From assembly GCF_035222275.1 (NCBI RefSeq), contig NC_085886.1, positions 1,488,001-1,552,000 of the forward strand: a stretch of 64,000 nt of DNA. The letters run 5' to 3'. Every line of letters starts with the position of its first letter. The stretch's first letter is position 1. Below the pieces are notes generated by a model that worked only from the letters and a program-made list of their open reading frames with translations, did no database searches and had not been told where the DNA came from. This DNA is from Podospora bellae-mahoneyi (lineage: Eukaryota > Ascomycota > Sordariomycetes > Sordariales > Podosporaceae). Positions 54,543-64,000 of the stretch are shown in pieces. The translations under genes were made by a program, and so were the position numbers.

Positions 54543-57500
54543 ATGGCGTTGCAGAGAAGACGAGATCACCGGCAGGGTCCCGACGTGGAGGCTGTCGAGG
54601 AGGACGAGGCGCAGTATGGGAGGGGTGGGATGAGCTTGGAGGAAGTTGATCAGCAGTACGTTCGTTCCCCCTTCTACACATCAACCATGTTTTTGCTAAT
54701 GTGTTGAGAGAAGTTTCCCCCACCGCCCGAAAAACGCGCACAAGACGCTGCCGTTTGCGGAGCTGTACAAGTCGTTGTTTAACCCGCTTATGGACTGCAA
54801 GCCCGGGTCGTCTGCTACTGCTGGTGCAGCAGCTGCTGCTGTCCCGGGGAAAACAAGATTTGGAAAGGCGAAGAAGAAGACGGGCGGGGTGAACTACCAC
54901 GAGCAGAGAAGGCACATCATCGAGCGGTTCATGAGCCGGTGGAGGAAGGAGGTGGGTGATGACTTCTACCCTGCCATGAGGCTGATCCTGCCTGACAAGG
55001 ATCGGGACAGGGGGGTGTACGGGTTGAAGGAGAGCGGGATTGGGAAGATGCTGGTGAGGGTGATGAAGATTGGGAGGGATAGCGAGGATGGGTATTCTTT
55101 GCTTCATTGGAAGCTTCCGGGGGGTGGTGGGGGGGGGAATCAGAGGTTTGGGGCGAAGGGGCAGACAGGAACGGCGGGGGATTTTGCGGGACGGGTGCTG
55201 GAGGTTGTTGGGAAGAGGGCTATGAGGGGGACGCCGGGGGGGTGGACGATTGGGGAGGTTAATGTTTTGTTGGATCGGTTGGCTGGGGCTAATGGGGAGG
55301 GGGAGCAGCTGCCGATTTTTGAGGATATTTACAGGAATTGCTGTGCGGAGGAGGTGATGTGGCTGGTGAGGATTATACTGAAGGATATGAGGGTGGGCGC
55401 GACGGAAAGGACGTTTTTGGGGCTGTGGCATCCGGATGCGGAGGCGTTGTTTAGCGTTTCGAGTAGTTTGAGGAGGGTTTGCTGGGAGTTGTGGGATCCG
55501 GAGACTAGGTTGGAGCAGAAGGAAACCGGGGTGAGCTTGATGCAGTGTTTTCAGCCGCAACTGGCGCAGTTTCAGATGACGACGGGGTTTGGGAAGCTGG
55601 TGCAGAATCTGGGGGTTACCGAGGAGGAGAAGGAGTTTTGGATTGAGGAGAAGCTGGATGGGGAGAGGATGCAGATGCATATGAAGGAGGATGAGACGGT
55701 GCCCGGAGGGTTTAGGTTTGCGTTTTGGTCCAGGAAGGCGAAGGATTACACGTATTTGTATGGGGAGGGGTTGGAGGATGATAACTCGGCGTTGACGAGG
55801 CATTTGAAGAACGCGTTTCATGACGGGGTGAGGGAGTTGATTTTGGATGGAGAGATGATTACGTGGGATCCGGAAATCGACAAGATTGTGCCGTTTGGCA
55901 CGCTCAAGACGGCGGCGCTGGATCAGCAGAAGAATCCGTTTCAGAACGGGCCTCGACCTCTGTATCGGGTCTTTGATATTCTTCTTCTGAACAAGAAGCC
56001 TCTGGCGGACTACACCCTCCGGGACCGCCACGCTGCCCTAGAGGCAGCCGTCAGGGGCGAGCATCGCCGTCTCGAGATTCACCCCTACGAATCAGCCACA
56101 ACACCAGACGCCATCGAGCCCTTCCTCCGCAAAGTCGTCGCCGAAGCCTCGGAAGGTCTCATCCTCAAGAACCCGCGCTCTCGCTACCAGCTCAACAGCC
56201 GCAACAACGACTGGATCAAAGTCAAACCCGAGTACATGTCCGAGTATGGCGAGTCCCTCGATTGCGTCATCATCGGCAGCTACTTCGGCTCCGGCCGTCG
56301 CGGAGGCATCCTCTCCAGCTTCCTCTGCGGCGTTCGTGTCAGCGAGAACCACGTCAGGTCCGGCGCTGCCCTCACCAGAGAGAAGTGTTTGAGCTTTTGC
56401 AAAGTAGGTGGCGGCCTCAAAGCAGAAGACTACGCCGAGATCAGACACCACACCGAGGGCAAATGGCAAGACTGGCAAGCGAGCAACCCGCCCACGGACT
56501 ACATCGAGCTCGCGGGAGGGAAAATGCAATACGAAAAACCAGATGTATGGATCCGACCTAGTGAGTCGGTTGTCATCTCCATCAAGGCAGCCTCCATCGG
56601 CCCCTCCGACCAGTTCGCCATGGGCTGGACTCTACGCTTCCCTCGGTTCCGTAAGCTGAGACTGGACAAATCGTGGGACGAGGGCATGGACGCGAGCGAT
56701 TTTGTTCTTCTCAAAGACAAAGTCAAGGAAGAAGAGAAGGAGCGAAAGGCGATGGAGATGGAGAGCAGAAAGCGCAAGCCAGCAAAGAGGTTGAAGAAGG
56801 ACTTGGTCATCGCGGGGACGGATCCGAATGCTGCGCCGGTTGAGTTCGCCGACGGGGGGGATAATATCAAGGCCGAATCGATGAGCCAGGTTGCGTTTCC
56901 CCCCCCTCAGGCTAGAAGGAAGTCCGACAAGCAACTGTTCCAGGGACTGGACTTTTGTGTATTGTCTGAGGCAATCAAACCCCGCAAGATGTCCAAGCCT
57001 GATCTGGAAAAGTTGATCAAGGAGCATGGAGGGAGGATTCATCAGCAAGTCGACAAGGGCGGGAACATGATCCTCCTCGCGGAGAAGAACGTCGTCCGGG
57101 TGGCGTCGCTGAAACGGGCCGGTGACGCGGATATTGTCAAGCCCAAATGGGTCTTTGACTGCCTTGCGCAGAATAATGGAGAGGGCTATCTCCTCCCGTT
57201 TGAGGAGGGGCACTTGTTTCATGCCACGGAGGAGATGGTGAAGTTGGCGGCGGAGAATACGGATCAGTATGGGGATTCGTATGTCAGGGATGTTACCCCT
57301 GATGAGCTGAGGGATATCATTGACGACATGCGCATCAAAGGGGGTGTTAAAGAGGAGGAGGATGCGTTTCATGATCAGAGGACGGGGGAGTTTGATGCTG
57401 AGCACTTTTTGGATCAGCTGGAGGAGCGAGGGAGGGGTTTGGAGGGGTTGAAGAGTTTCTTGTTTAGACGGTGTAGGGTTTACTTCCCTGTTGCGGCGAA

Positions 57501-57789
57501 GGAGGAGGAGGAGGAGAAGAGGGGGCCTTCGAGTACGGAGTTGAAGGCGGTGAAGCTGCAGAATGAGGTCAAGTTTGGGAGCGGGACTGTGGTGGGGGGT
57601 CTGGATGATAAGGAGATCACGCATGTGGTGGTGGTCGGGGGTGGGGAGAAACAGAGGAAGGAGCTGGCAGCGAGCGTGAGGTATGAGGTTAGTTCGAGGA
57701 GACATGTGCCGAGGATTGTGACGGGGAGGTGGGTAGAGGATTGTGTGAAGGAGGGGACGTTGGTTGATGAAGAGGGATATGCCCCTTGA
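54543..57789 (+). CDS. lig4: DNA ligase IV (non-homologous end joining)
   Basis: Two exons, 54543-54655 and 54714-57789, give 1062 residues; the junction reads VDQQHFPHRPKNAHKTLPF. The donor GTACGT is weak, with a GCTAAT branch region and an AAG acceptor. An N-terminal ligase domain is followed by the adenylation domain with the AMP-linking lysine in EEKLDGERMQMH (Lys351). Then come LDGEMITWDP, SEGLILKNPRSRY and DWIKVKPEY. An OB domain (GSYFGSGRRGG) follows. Two BRCT domains begin near residues 777 and 945, with a linker between them that binds the Xrcc4/Lif1 partner. A Gly run (~nt 55120-55140) is inserted in the N-terminal part. It seals double-strand breaks in the Ku-dependent pathway. Codon usage changes abruptly along the gene. 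Confidence 0.95.
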
Positions 57790-58450
57790 GATGGGAGCTG
57801 ATCCTCAATGAGTCTCGGTGGGGGCTTGTGTTTGTCATGGTGTTCTTGCAAAACTAGTATTAGACCTTTTAATCCAATGCTATGTCACAGCTTGATTTTT
57901 TCGTATAAGCTGAACAATGAGAAACCCAGACATAAGCCACATCATCCGCATCATATAGTATTAGCTCAGCCAGCAACACCCCCTTTCTTCATCCTTCATG
58001 CTATTTCCAAATGCCCAATTTGATCATCAAACATCGCTCTGCCATAATCACTCGACCTGTCTCATTCTCAAGCTCGGAACAAGAAAAGCCTCTATCAAAA
58101 CACGCGGCAGTAAATTACAGATACAGATAGGTGTGTGTGTGTGTGTGGGTTGAGGTTTTTGAAGTTTGAATAATGTACATGTAATCGGGTGAAGCATAAG
58201 GGGGGCTGGCCAGGGCGGTGGGAGTCATCTCAGCGGGAGTGTGTTGTTGAGAAAATTGTCATCAAACCACGACAGCCTGTCTTTCTGTACTGCCGGATGA
58301 CAGTCACAGACGGGCATCTTGCGAAGCCTGGCCAAATGTAGCCACCCCATATACCTCCCCCCTCACCCCCGTCCTCCCCTCTTGCCCCGTCCCCCCTCTC
58401 CAATTTTCGATCGTCGTCATTTCTCATCCATCTCCCTCCCACCCAACCCC
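57790..58450. other. convergent intergenic region lig4 / tom22
   Basis: This 660 bp between stops includes a GT dinucleotide run at 58133-58147 and A/T-rich 3' UTR-like DNA. No gene is supported. Confidence 0.5.
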
Positions 58451-59031
58451 TCAAAGAGCAGCCTTAACCTGCTGCACCCCCCCAGCACCACCCCCAACCG
58501 CAGCCGCAACATCCCCCAGCATAGGATCCTTATTCCCGCCCTCCTGCCCAGGAGCAGTCATAATCTCCCCGCCCAGCTCCCTCATCCTCTGCTCCGCCTC
58601 CATAGCCGCAAACTGCTGGTCCTCGCCGTACGCCAGAGCCCAGGGGACACCGACCAGTATCGCGCTCACGCTCAGCGCCCAGGCAGACCTCCCCGCAAAG
58701 GTCACGACAGATTTGATGGTCGAGGTGGTGGCCTCGTATTTGGCATGCACCCAGGAGCGGGTGGTCGGGGGGATGATGTCTTTCAGGGCGGCGAGACGCT
58801 CGGCGAGGGTCTCGGCTGTGGGGTCGTAGTGGGAGTCGGTTGAGATTTCGGAGTCTGGACGACGACGAAGCGTTAGCGAGGGCACGTGGGAGGGCGGAAG
58901 CAGAGTGGGAAAGGGGAGGGAATGGGAAAGGGGAAGAACAAACCAGTATCAGTGAAATCCTCCTCGTCCTCATCAGGCCCGACCTGGGCGTGTTGGAAGT
59001 GCTCGTCCTCTACTTCTGTGAGTTGGACCAT
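58451..59031 (-). CDS. tom22: mitochondrial import receptor subunit Tom22
   Basis: Two exons, 59031-58944 and 58854-58451, give 163 residues (the Neurospora protein is about 154). The start [13 protein letters not shown] and the acidic cytosolic segment [16 protein letters not shown] form the negatively charged presequence-binding domain. The next segment, [22 protein letters not shown], is strongly conserved. A single membrane span follows at about 87-106 ([20 protein letters not shown]). A short tail faces the intermembrane space, rich in Gly/Ala at its end. Tom22 is the central receptor and organiser of the TOM complex. It has no N-terminal presequence, as expected of a tail-anchored-like outer-membrane protein. 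The intron donor GTTTGT is non-standard, but the rejoined text is clearly right. Confidence 0.95.
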
Positions 59032-59654
59032 TTTGGCTTTATGTGGCCTATATGCCTTCCTTGTAGGAAAGAGAGAAAAGTGTTTCGATTTATAGGTTTG
59101 CGCAAAGAAAGGTTGCGCAAAAGAGCCGTCGATTGGTTGTTTGTTGCTGTGGTGGTGGTTGATGATGGAATACAACAAATAAATTCAAGGCGGGCGGCGG
59201 AAGCGGGACCAAAAGCTTTCTCTGCCGACCTTCTTTTTCGCACCAAAAAAGCACCAAGGATATGACGGACTTGCTCTGCTTGAAAAGTGGATGGGCTAAG
59301 CCTATTTCGGACTGCGCAAAGAAAATGTGGGGTAGCGGCCAATTGGGTGTTGTGTTTTCTCTGGTGAAGCTCAGCAACGGTTTTGTTCTTCGAGGGAAAA
59401 TCTGGATTCTCTTTAAAGGCTTGATATTGATTGCCTTCCTGTCATCATTTATTCGTTCACAATGTCCTAAACTCATAAGGTATCAACTACACTATTATTA
59501 ACCATTATGTACCACCTACTTATCACCTCCGCTGTCTGATTATCCCCTTGCCCTCCCCTCCCAATCTCCCGTAAATACCTCGTCAAAAAAAGTATAGGCA
59601 TTGCCAAAACAAAAACAAAAAAGCCAAAACGCTACTGAAGCCTATCCATTCACT
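59032..59654. promoter_or_regulatory. upstream region of tom22 and 3' flank of nha1
   Basis: About 620 bp lies between the tom22 start and the nha1 stop; both genes read leftward. On the tom22 strand, CCAAT boxes occur at 59136-59132 (about 100 nt upstream, context AACCAATCG) and within a CCAATTGG palindrome at 59339-59346. HAP-type control would suit this mitochondrial gene. Confidence 0.5.
59132..59136 (-). promoter_or_regulatory. CCAAT box upstream of tom22
   Basis: The minus-strand CCAAT in context AACCAATCG lies about 100 nt before the tom22 ATG, a usual distance for HAP/NF-Y sites. The function is inferred from motif and position. Confidence 0.45.
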
Positions 59655-62648
59655 CTACCGGTTCACAGTCCCTTCTGCGAACCGGATGCGAGGCTTCGGT
59701 GGAGGCACTCTAGGGGTATCATCATCCTCGCTGTCGCTCTCTTCCGGTTCACGAGACATTCCCAGAGCCGCCTCTCGTCTCCTCCGCTCCGCTGCCGTCT
59801 CAGCCACCTCCTCACCCGCCCGACTGCCGCTAGGAACACCACGCAAAGCTTCCAATCTCCTCTTCTTTTCCACCTCCGTCTCGGAAGCTTCCTTGCTCGA
59901 TGGTCTTGATCCACCGCTAGATCCGCTCGACCGCTCTGGCCCAGGGGAAGTCGCCTGCGGCTTTGAGCTGGCCCCGGCCGCAGGAGACGCCGAGTTCTTC
60001 CTGCTCGCCCCTGGCTGACCCGGAGCCGAGACCTTGATCTGTGGCTGGGGATCGCGCTTAGCAACTGTCTTGAGTTCCTGCGACGCCGACGACTTGTCAA
60101 CAACATCGCGGCGTGTGTTCTTGTCCAGCTTCTGCATCTCCACGAGGAAATCCTCCTTCGTCATGCGGCGACCGACTCCACCAACAGTGAACCGGATATG
60201 CTTGTCGTCCTTTTCATCTTCCTCTTCTTCCGGAGTCTTCTTCTTCGCAGATGCCTCGCCAGCCTGCGATCGTCCAAACGCAGCACTAGCCCACCTGCTG
60301 AGATTGGGCCTCTGTGAGTAACCCTGTGTTCCTTCTCCCGAAGGGCCTGCCTTGCCTTGATCGCCTTGAGACTTTGGCGTGGATAGATCGTACTTCTTGA
60401 CGACCTCGCCGTCTTCATTTTCAACAATAATCTGCCAGTGGTGTTAACTCTTGGTCTTGATGTCAGATCACGCAGGTAAACTTACAGTTGTACCATATTG
60501 GAAAGCACGGGCCGGCTCGCCCTTCCGAGTTGTTTTTTCCTTCTCCTTTCTCTTGGCGAGTTCTTCCTCTCGCCAGTTGGCCACCCGATGCTTCAGGGCA
60601 TTGTAGCTCCATCCCGAAGGTCCGGCCTCGGATTCCAACTTTGACTTCAGGTCCTTGGCATGTTCCGCAACGTTGTTACCGCTCTGCGATGGATGCACCG
60701 CCAGGACGTCGCCGTCGGCGTTCTCAATGATGATATTGTCACCTTCGTTGTACACTTCGATAGGATTGCGGTGCTCGTCTCCGGGAGTGCCCATGTTAGG
60801 CGAGCCAGCACGGGTAGAGTCGCCAGAAGCCTGATGATGTCGTTCATGCGGGGTGGGGGATCTCGCCGCACGCTCGTCCACGGGCGTGATCTGCATAGAG
60901 TCCTGTTGTGCGTCATGAGGTTGGGCAGGGCTTTGGGCTACGGGCGGGAGGGGTGTTTGTCCTTCACTCGGGGTGCGGCGTTGAGGGAAGATGGCTGATT
61001 GACTGATAGGTCCTCCTGGGCCAATTCCATCATCCCACATCTTTTTCCTCCGTTTCGCAGACCTGGACGACGGTCTACTGTTCTGACGACTGCCGTTCTG
61101 CTTCTCGTTGTTTTCGTCTTCCCGTACACGACGCAAGAAGTTATTTGGGTAGCCGATAGGTGGCAACGTTCCTGGAGGATAATCCGGCATCTTGAGCTCT
61201 TCGCCATCTGTATCAGACATAGTTCTGGCTTGAGAGCGCGATGTTGATGTGATGCGAGGTAACCTCGACATCCAGGTAGGCCCATCCTCGTTGGCCTGTG
61301 TGTAAGACATGGTGATGCTGAGCGTGTTGATATGCTTGCCCAGAGTAAACACGGCAATCGAAGAGCCGTGCACAATGATGGAGGCAACAACAAGGAATGC
61401 AACAATGGGCCAGACAACTCTGATCAAATCGTAATGAGGCGATCCAGGATCGGGAAGCTTGGTTAATGGGACTGGACTTTCCGATTCAAGCTCTGCCCGA
61501 GCCAGCATGGCCACAAAAACAGCACCCACACCAATGGGGCCAAAGTGGCCTGCAAAAAGCGCTTCACGCCACGTTTTCAGGTCGGGAATAATAGGTTTGA
61601 GAGCCATCATGATAGGGATTCGTCGGAACAGAATGACGAATACGGCGAGCACTACCAGCCTCCAGGCGTAGAGTCCAATGGCGTGATCGTTGAAATCTTC
61701 CCAGGGAATGATGGTTCCGAAGTAGATGAAGTAGGTCAAGTTGATCAGCAAATCGATAACGTTGGAGACGTGAGAGTCCTCGGTCTTTTGCGTAAACCAA
61801 CCATCGTTTGAGAAGCCCACACCTGCTGCAAAGCCAACCAGCAAATCGTCGAGACCCAGGATACTGCCAGAGCCAGCAGCGAACAGCGCCAAAACGAAGT
61901 AGAATACCAAGAAGCTCTCCCTGTCGATCAGATCGTGCTTTTCTGCGTACTTGATGCCGTGACGGGCCATATATCCGATGATGAAACCGTAAATCGCACC
62001 AAAGATGCACTCATACAAGACGGTGTACAAGAACCAGTGCTTGAGAGCCACCTTGGCGTTCAGCTTGTCGTGAATCAGATATAATGCCAGATAGACAAAT
62101 GGGAAGGCCATGCCGTCGTTGCAGCCAGACTCTGCCGAGAGGAGATCTCTCAAATGCTTCGGCACCCTCTTGGCGAACTTGCCCTTGCCGACAACAGACG
62201 AGGCCAGAACTGGATCAGTAGCCGTGACACAGGCGGCCACCACCAGGCTTTCGATCCAGTTCAATGGTGGAACCAACCACATGATAAACACACTCGTGAT
62301 GAGCCAGCCGAAGAGCATGACCGGGATAAGCAGTAGTGTGACGGATTTCCAGTGTTTTTCCATGTAGAACTTGGGCAACTCGACGCCCACAGCGAAACAT
62401 TGCACTACCAGAACGATTCGAGAAAACTCGATGGTGATGATATCGACGCTATCCCAGTCTTTCGTAGGATTTATGACATTGGCGACGTGAGGCCCAAAGA
62501 TGATGCCGCATAGCGTAGCAACTGTGGCCTCGCCAATGTACATGCGCTCCTTGATGACGGAGGAGCATAGCATGAAAATGGTGGTGAAGCCTCCCAGAAT
62601 GAGGTAAATCAGGTGTGGACCTGTGACCGAGAGGTGATCCCAGACCAT
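59655..62648 (-). CDS. nha1: plasma-membrane alkali-metal cation/H+ antiporter, Nha1 family
   Basis: Two exons, 62648-60486 and 60431-59655, give 979 residues; the 54-nt intron is phase 0. The first ~430 residues hold about twelve hydrophobic spans of a CPA1 antiporter, starting HLIYLILGGFTTIFMLC. Transport motifs include VTATDPVLASSV and SGCNDGMAFPF (Asn177-Asp178, the expected ion-binding pair). A long hydrophilic cytosolic tail follows, with acidic and Ser-rich blocks and a conserved MTKEDFLVEMQKLD segment. The final segment PPPKPRIRFAEG is also seen in relatives. Nha1 exports Na+, K+ and Li+ for salt tolerance and pH control. Retention of the tail intron would end the protein after five extra residues, removing ~259 tail residues. 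Confidence 0.94.
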
Positions 62649-64000
62649 CTTGAATGGCGGGTAGCCGACGACCGGCTAAAAGTCGACCGGGAATTCGTGA
62701 TGTCGGAGGTGATGAAGATGTAAACCTCCACTGTATAGCAGTGCTGTTGATGAATTTGTTGTAGAGAGCGAGGTGAACTCAATGACCTCAGCAGTTCATA
62801 AGTCACGAGCTGCCGAACAGACGCGGTTGTTGCTCGTCGTTTCTAGGACTGAGGCGATTGGACTTGACTCGTCCAAGCACAGGCCAAAATATGAGCTAGG
62901 TCAAAAGAGCGAGTAACCTTGCGAGTCGATGACTTGTCCGGCGCGTCTGGGGCGTCTTGTAGTAGGATGACAGAAGAAGGTGTAAAAAGAAAACAAAAAA
63001 GAACTTTTCCTCTTTTCCTCGTTGCCTTGGCGGCACGTTCAAAGTCAATAGCCACGCTCGGAAGCTGGGAAAGAGGGTCCAGGTCCGGCCGACGAGGGAT
63101 CGAAGGTTTGGAAGGAGCGTAATCAAGTCGAAAACGGCGACCAAACGTTGAGAGAGCGATCCAATGCGCCTTGGGGTATCGGTAAAAGTATTTATGAACT
63201 GAAGAGAACGAAAAGCACCCATGGCTTAGCTTTATAGTCTATCCAACCCAGACGACACTTGCTCAAATCTTGGGGATAGCCTACCAGGATCCTTGCCACG
63301 CAGCTTACTAGTGCCGGGTTGTGGTTATGGATGTGGCGGTTTGTTCTTTTTTGGTGGGCCCTCAAGGTTCCAACAAATCAACCACACTTCGGGAAATCGG
63401 CTACAAAAGCTACCCTGTGTATGATGCCGTCTATCCCAGCTATCACAAGCTGCGTCATAGAAGCATTGAACAGCCTCCAAAAGAGCCCAAGTTTTGGACA
63501 TAAATAAAGAGAGAGCGGAATCCCCGATGCCCTTCAGCGAGTTTGATCTGGTGTAAGCCCGGAGTGTAACAACGGACCAGATGTCGATTGCTTCTCATCC
63601 GAGATTTCGCTCGGGCGCATTCAAACTCACAAGTGGCTTACTCACAGCCCTACCCATACCAACCAAGTGTCTCAATCCCCCTCGATAGCCCGCCGTTGAC
63701 TGCTGTGTGACCTCCGTCCGCGGCGCCGCAGGCGGAAGACGATTTCGAAAGTTGCCAATTACAGAAACACCTGCATCCTAAGCGTCGGGCTCCAATTCCA
63801 GCAGGTTGGTGAGATGTCTCAGGATTTAGGCGAAGTCATTCGCATCCAGCAGCAGCCGAAGCTGCAGAATTCCGGTGACGGCTGGGCATTTCTGTCGTCG
63901 TCGTCGTGAAACCCTTTCCGCCAAGTTGTGCCCAGGGATGCCCAGCCCTCGTTCCACGAACCATCTTTCAGAAGAAAAGGCTTGAGTGGTCTTAGCTTTT
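62649..64000. promoter_or_regulatory. upstream region of nha1 to window edge
   Basis: This 1.35 kb holds the nha1 promoter and leader. Short frames at 62843-63222 and 63319-63507 lack family features and are not called. A short CGTCGT repeat lies near 63895-63908. Another gene may begin beyond the window edge. Confidence 0.4.

Noticed and set aside
54385-56031. 548-codon open frame antisense to lig4
   Set aside because: It is Arg/Pro/Leu/His-rich text produced by the G-rich sense strand, with no domain.
36916-63000. Possible biosynthetic gene cluster or defence system
   Set aside because: All genes are conserved housekeeping types. No synthase, transporter cluster, NLR, heterokaryon-incompatibility or mobile-element gene is present.

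Overview
This is a gene-dense, intron-containing nuclear segment of a filamentous ascomycete. The introns are short (about 50-140 nt; GTAAGT/GTGAGT/GTATGT donors, CTAAC/CTGAC-like branch sites, CAG/TAG acceptors), coding GC is high, and the velvet factor, Tom22, Vps2 and the coactosin-like actin protein look like those of Sordariomycetes. The order Sordariales is my best guess; it is an inference from protein recall, not a measured phylogeny. I saw no transposon, CRISPR array, plasmid or viral gene. Seventeen protein-coding genes are supported.

Left part (1-28 kb): a 5.7 kb stretch without a supportable gene leads into velC (velvet regulator, +). Then come rrp5 (rRNA processing, -), a YML020W-like alpha/beta hydrolase (+), a long coactosin/ADF-H actin-binding protein (-) and a small MYND zinc-finger protein (+). 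A possible Pol III unit or decayed tRNA lies at 19.5 kb.

Middle part (28-49 kb): a PP2C phosphatase (-), vps2 (ESCRT-III, -), fzo1 (mitofusin, +), the alpha subunit of the mitochondrial processing peptidase (-), dma1 (FHA-RING ubiquitin ligase, +), vps16 (HOPS/CORVET, -), atg16 (autophagy, +) and dot1 (H3K79 methyltransferase, -). Two functional themes stand out. The mitochondrial genes fzo1 and mas2 sit tail to tail. The vacuolar/autophagic pair vps16 and atg16 sits head to head over about 400 bp.

Right part (49-64 kb): a HAM1-family (lipid-binding-like) protein (+), lig4 (NHEJ ligase, +), tom22 (mitochondrial import receptor, -) and nha1 (Na+/H+ antiporter, -), followed by 1.35 kb of upstream DNA.

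Almost all genes are conserved single-copy housekeeping genes, and I do not see a self-contained new system. The most interesting items are: tandem uORFs with an overlapping stop/start just before velC; an 18-bp duplication that moves a zinc ligand in the MYND finger; a 57-nt stop-free intron inside a membrane segment of fzo1; a 6-nt first coding exon in vps2; sharp switches of strand composition and codon choice inside single genes; and the Pol III-like unit. Exon junctions were worked out by hand from splice signals and reading phase. All phases close, but none has transcript support here.
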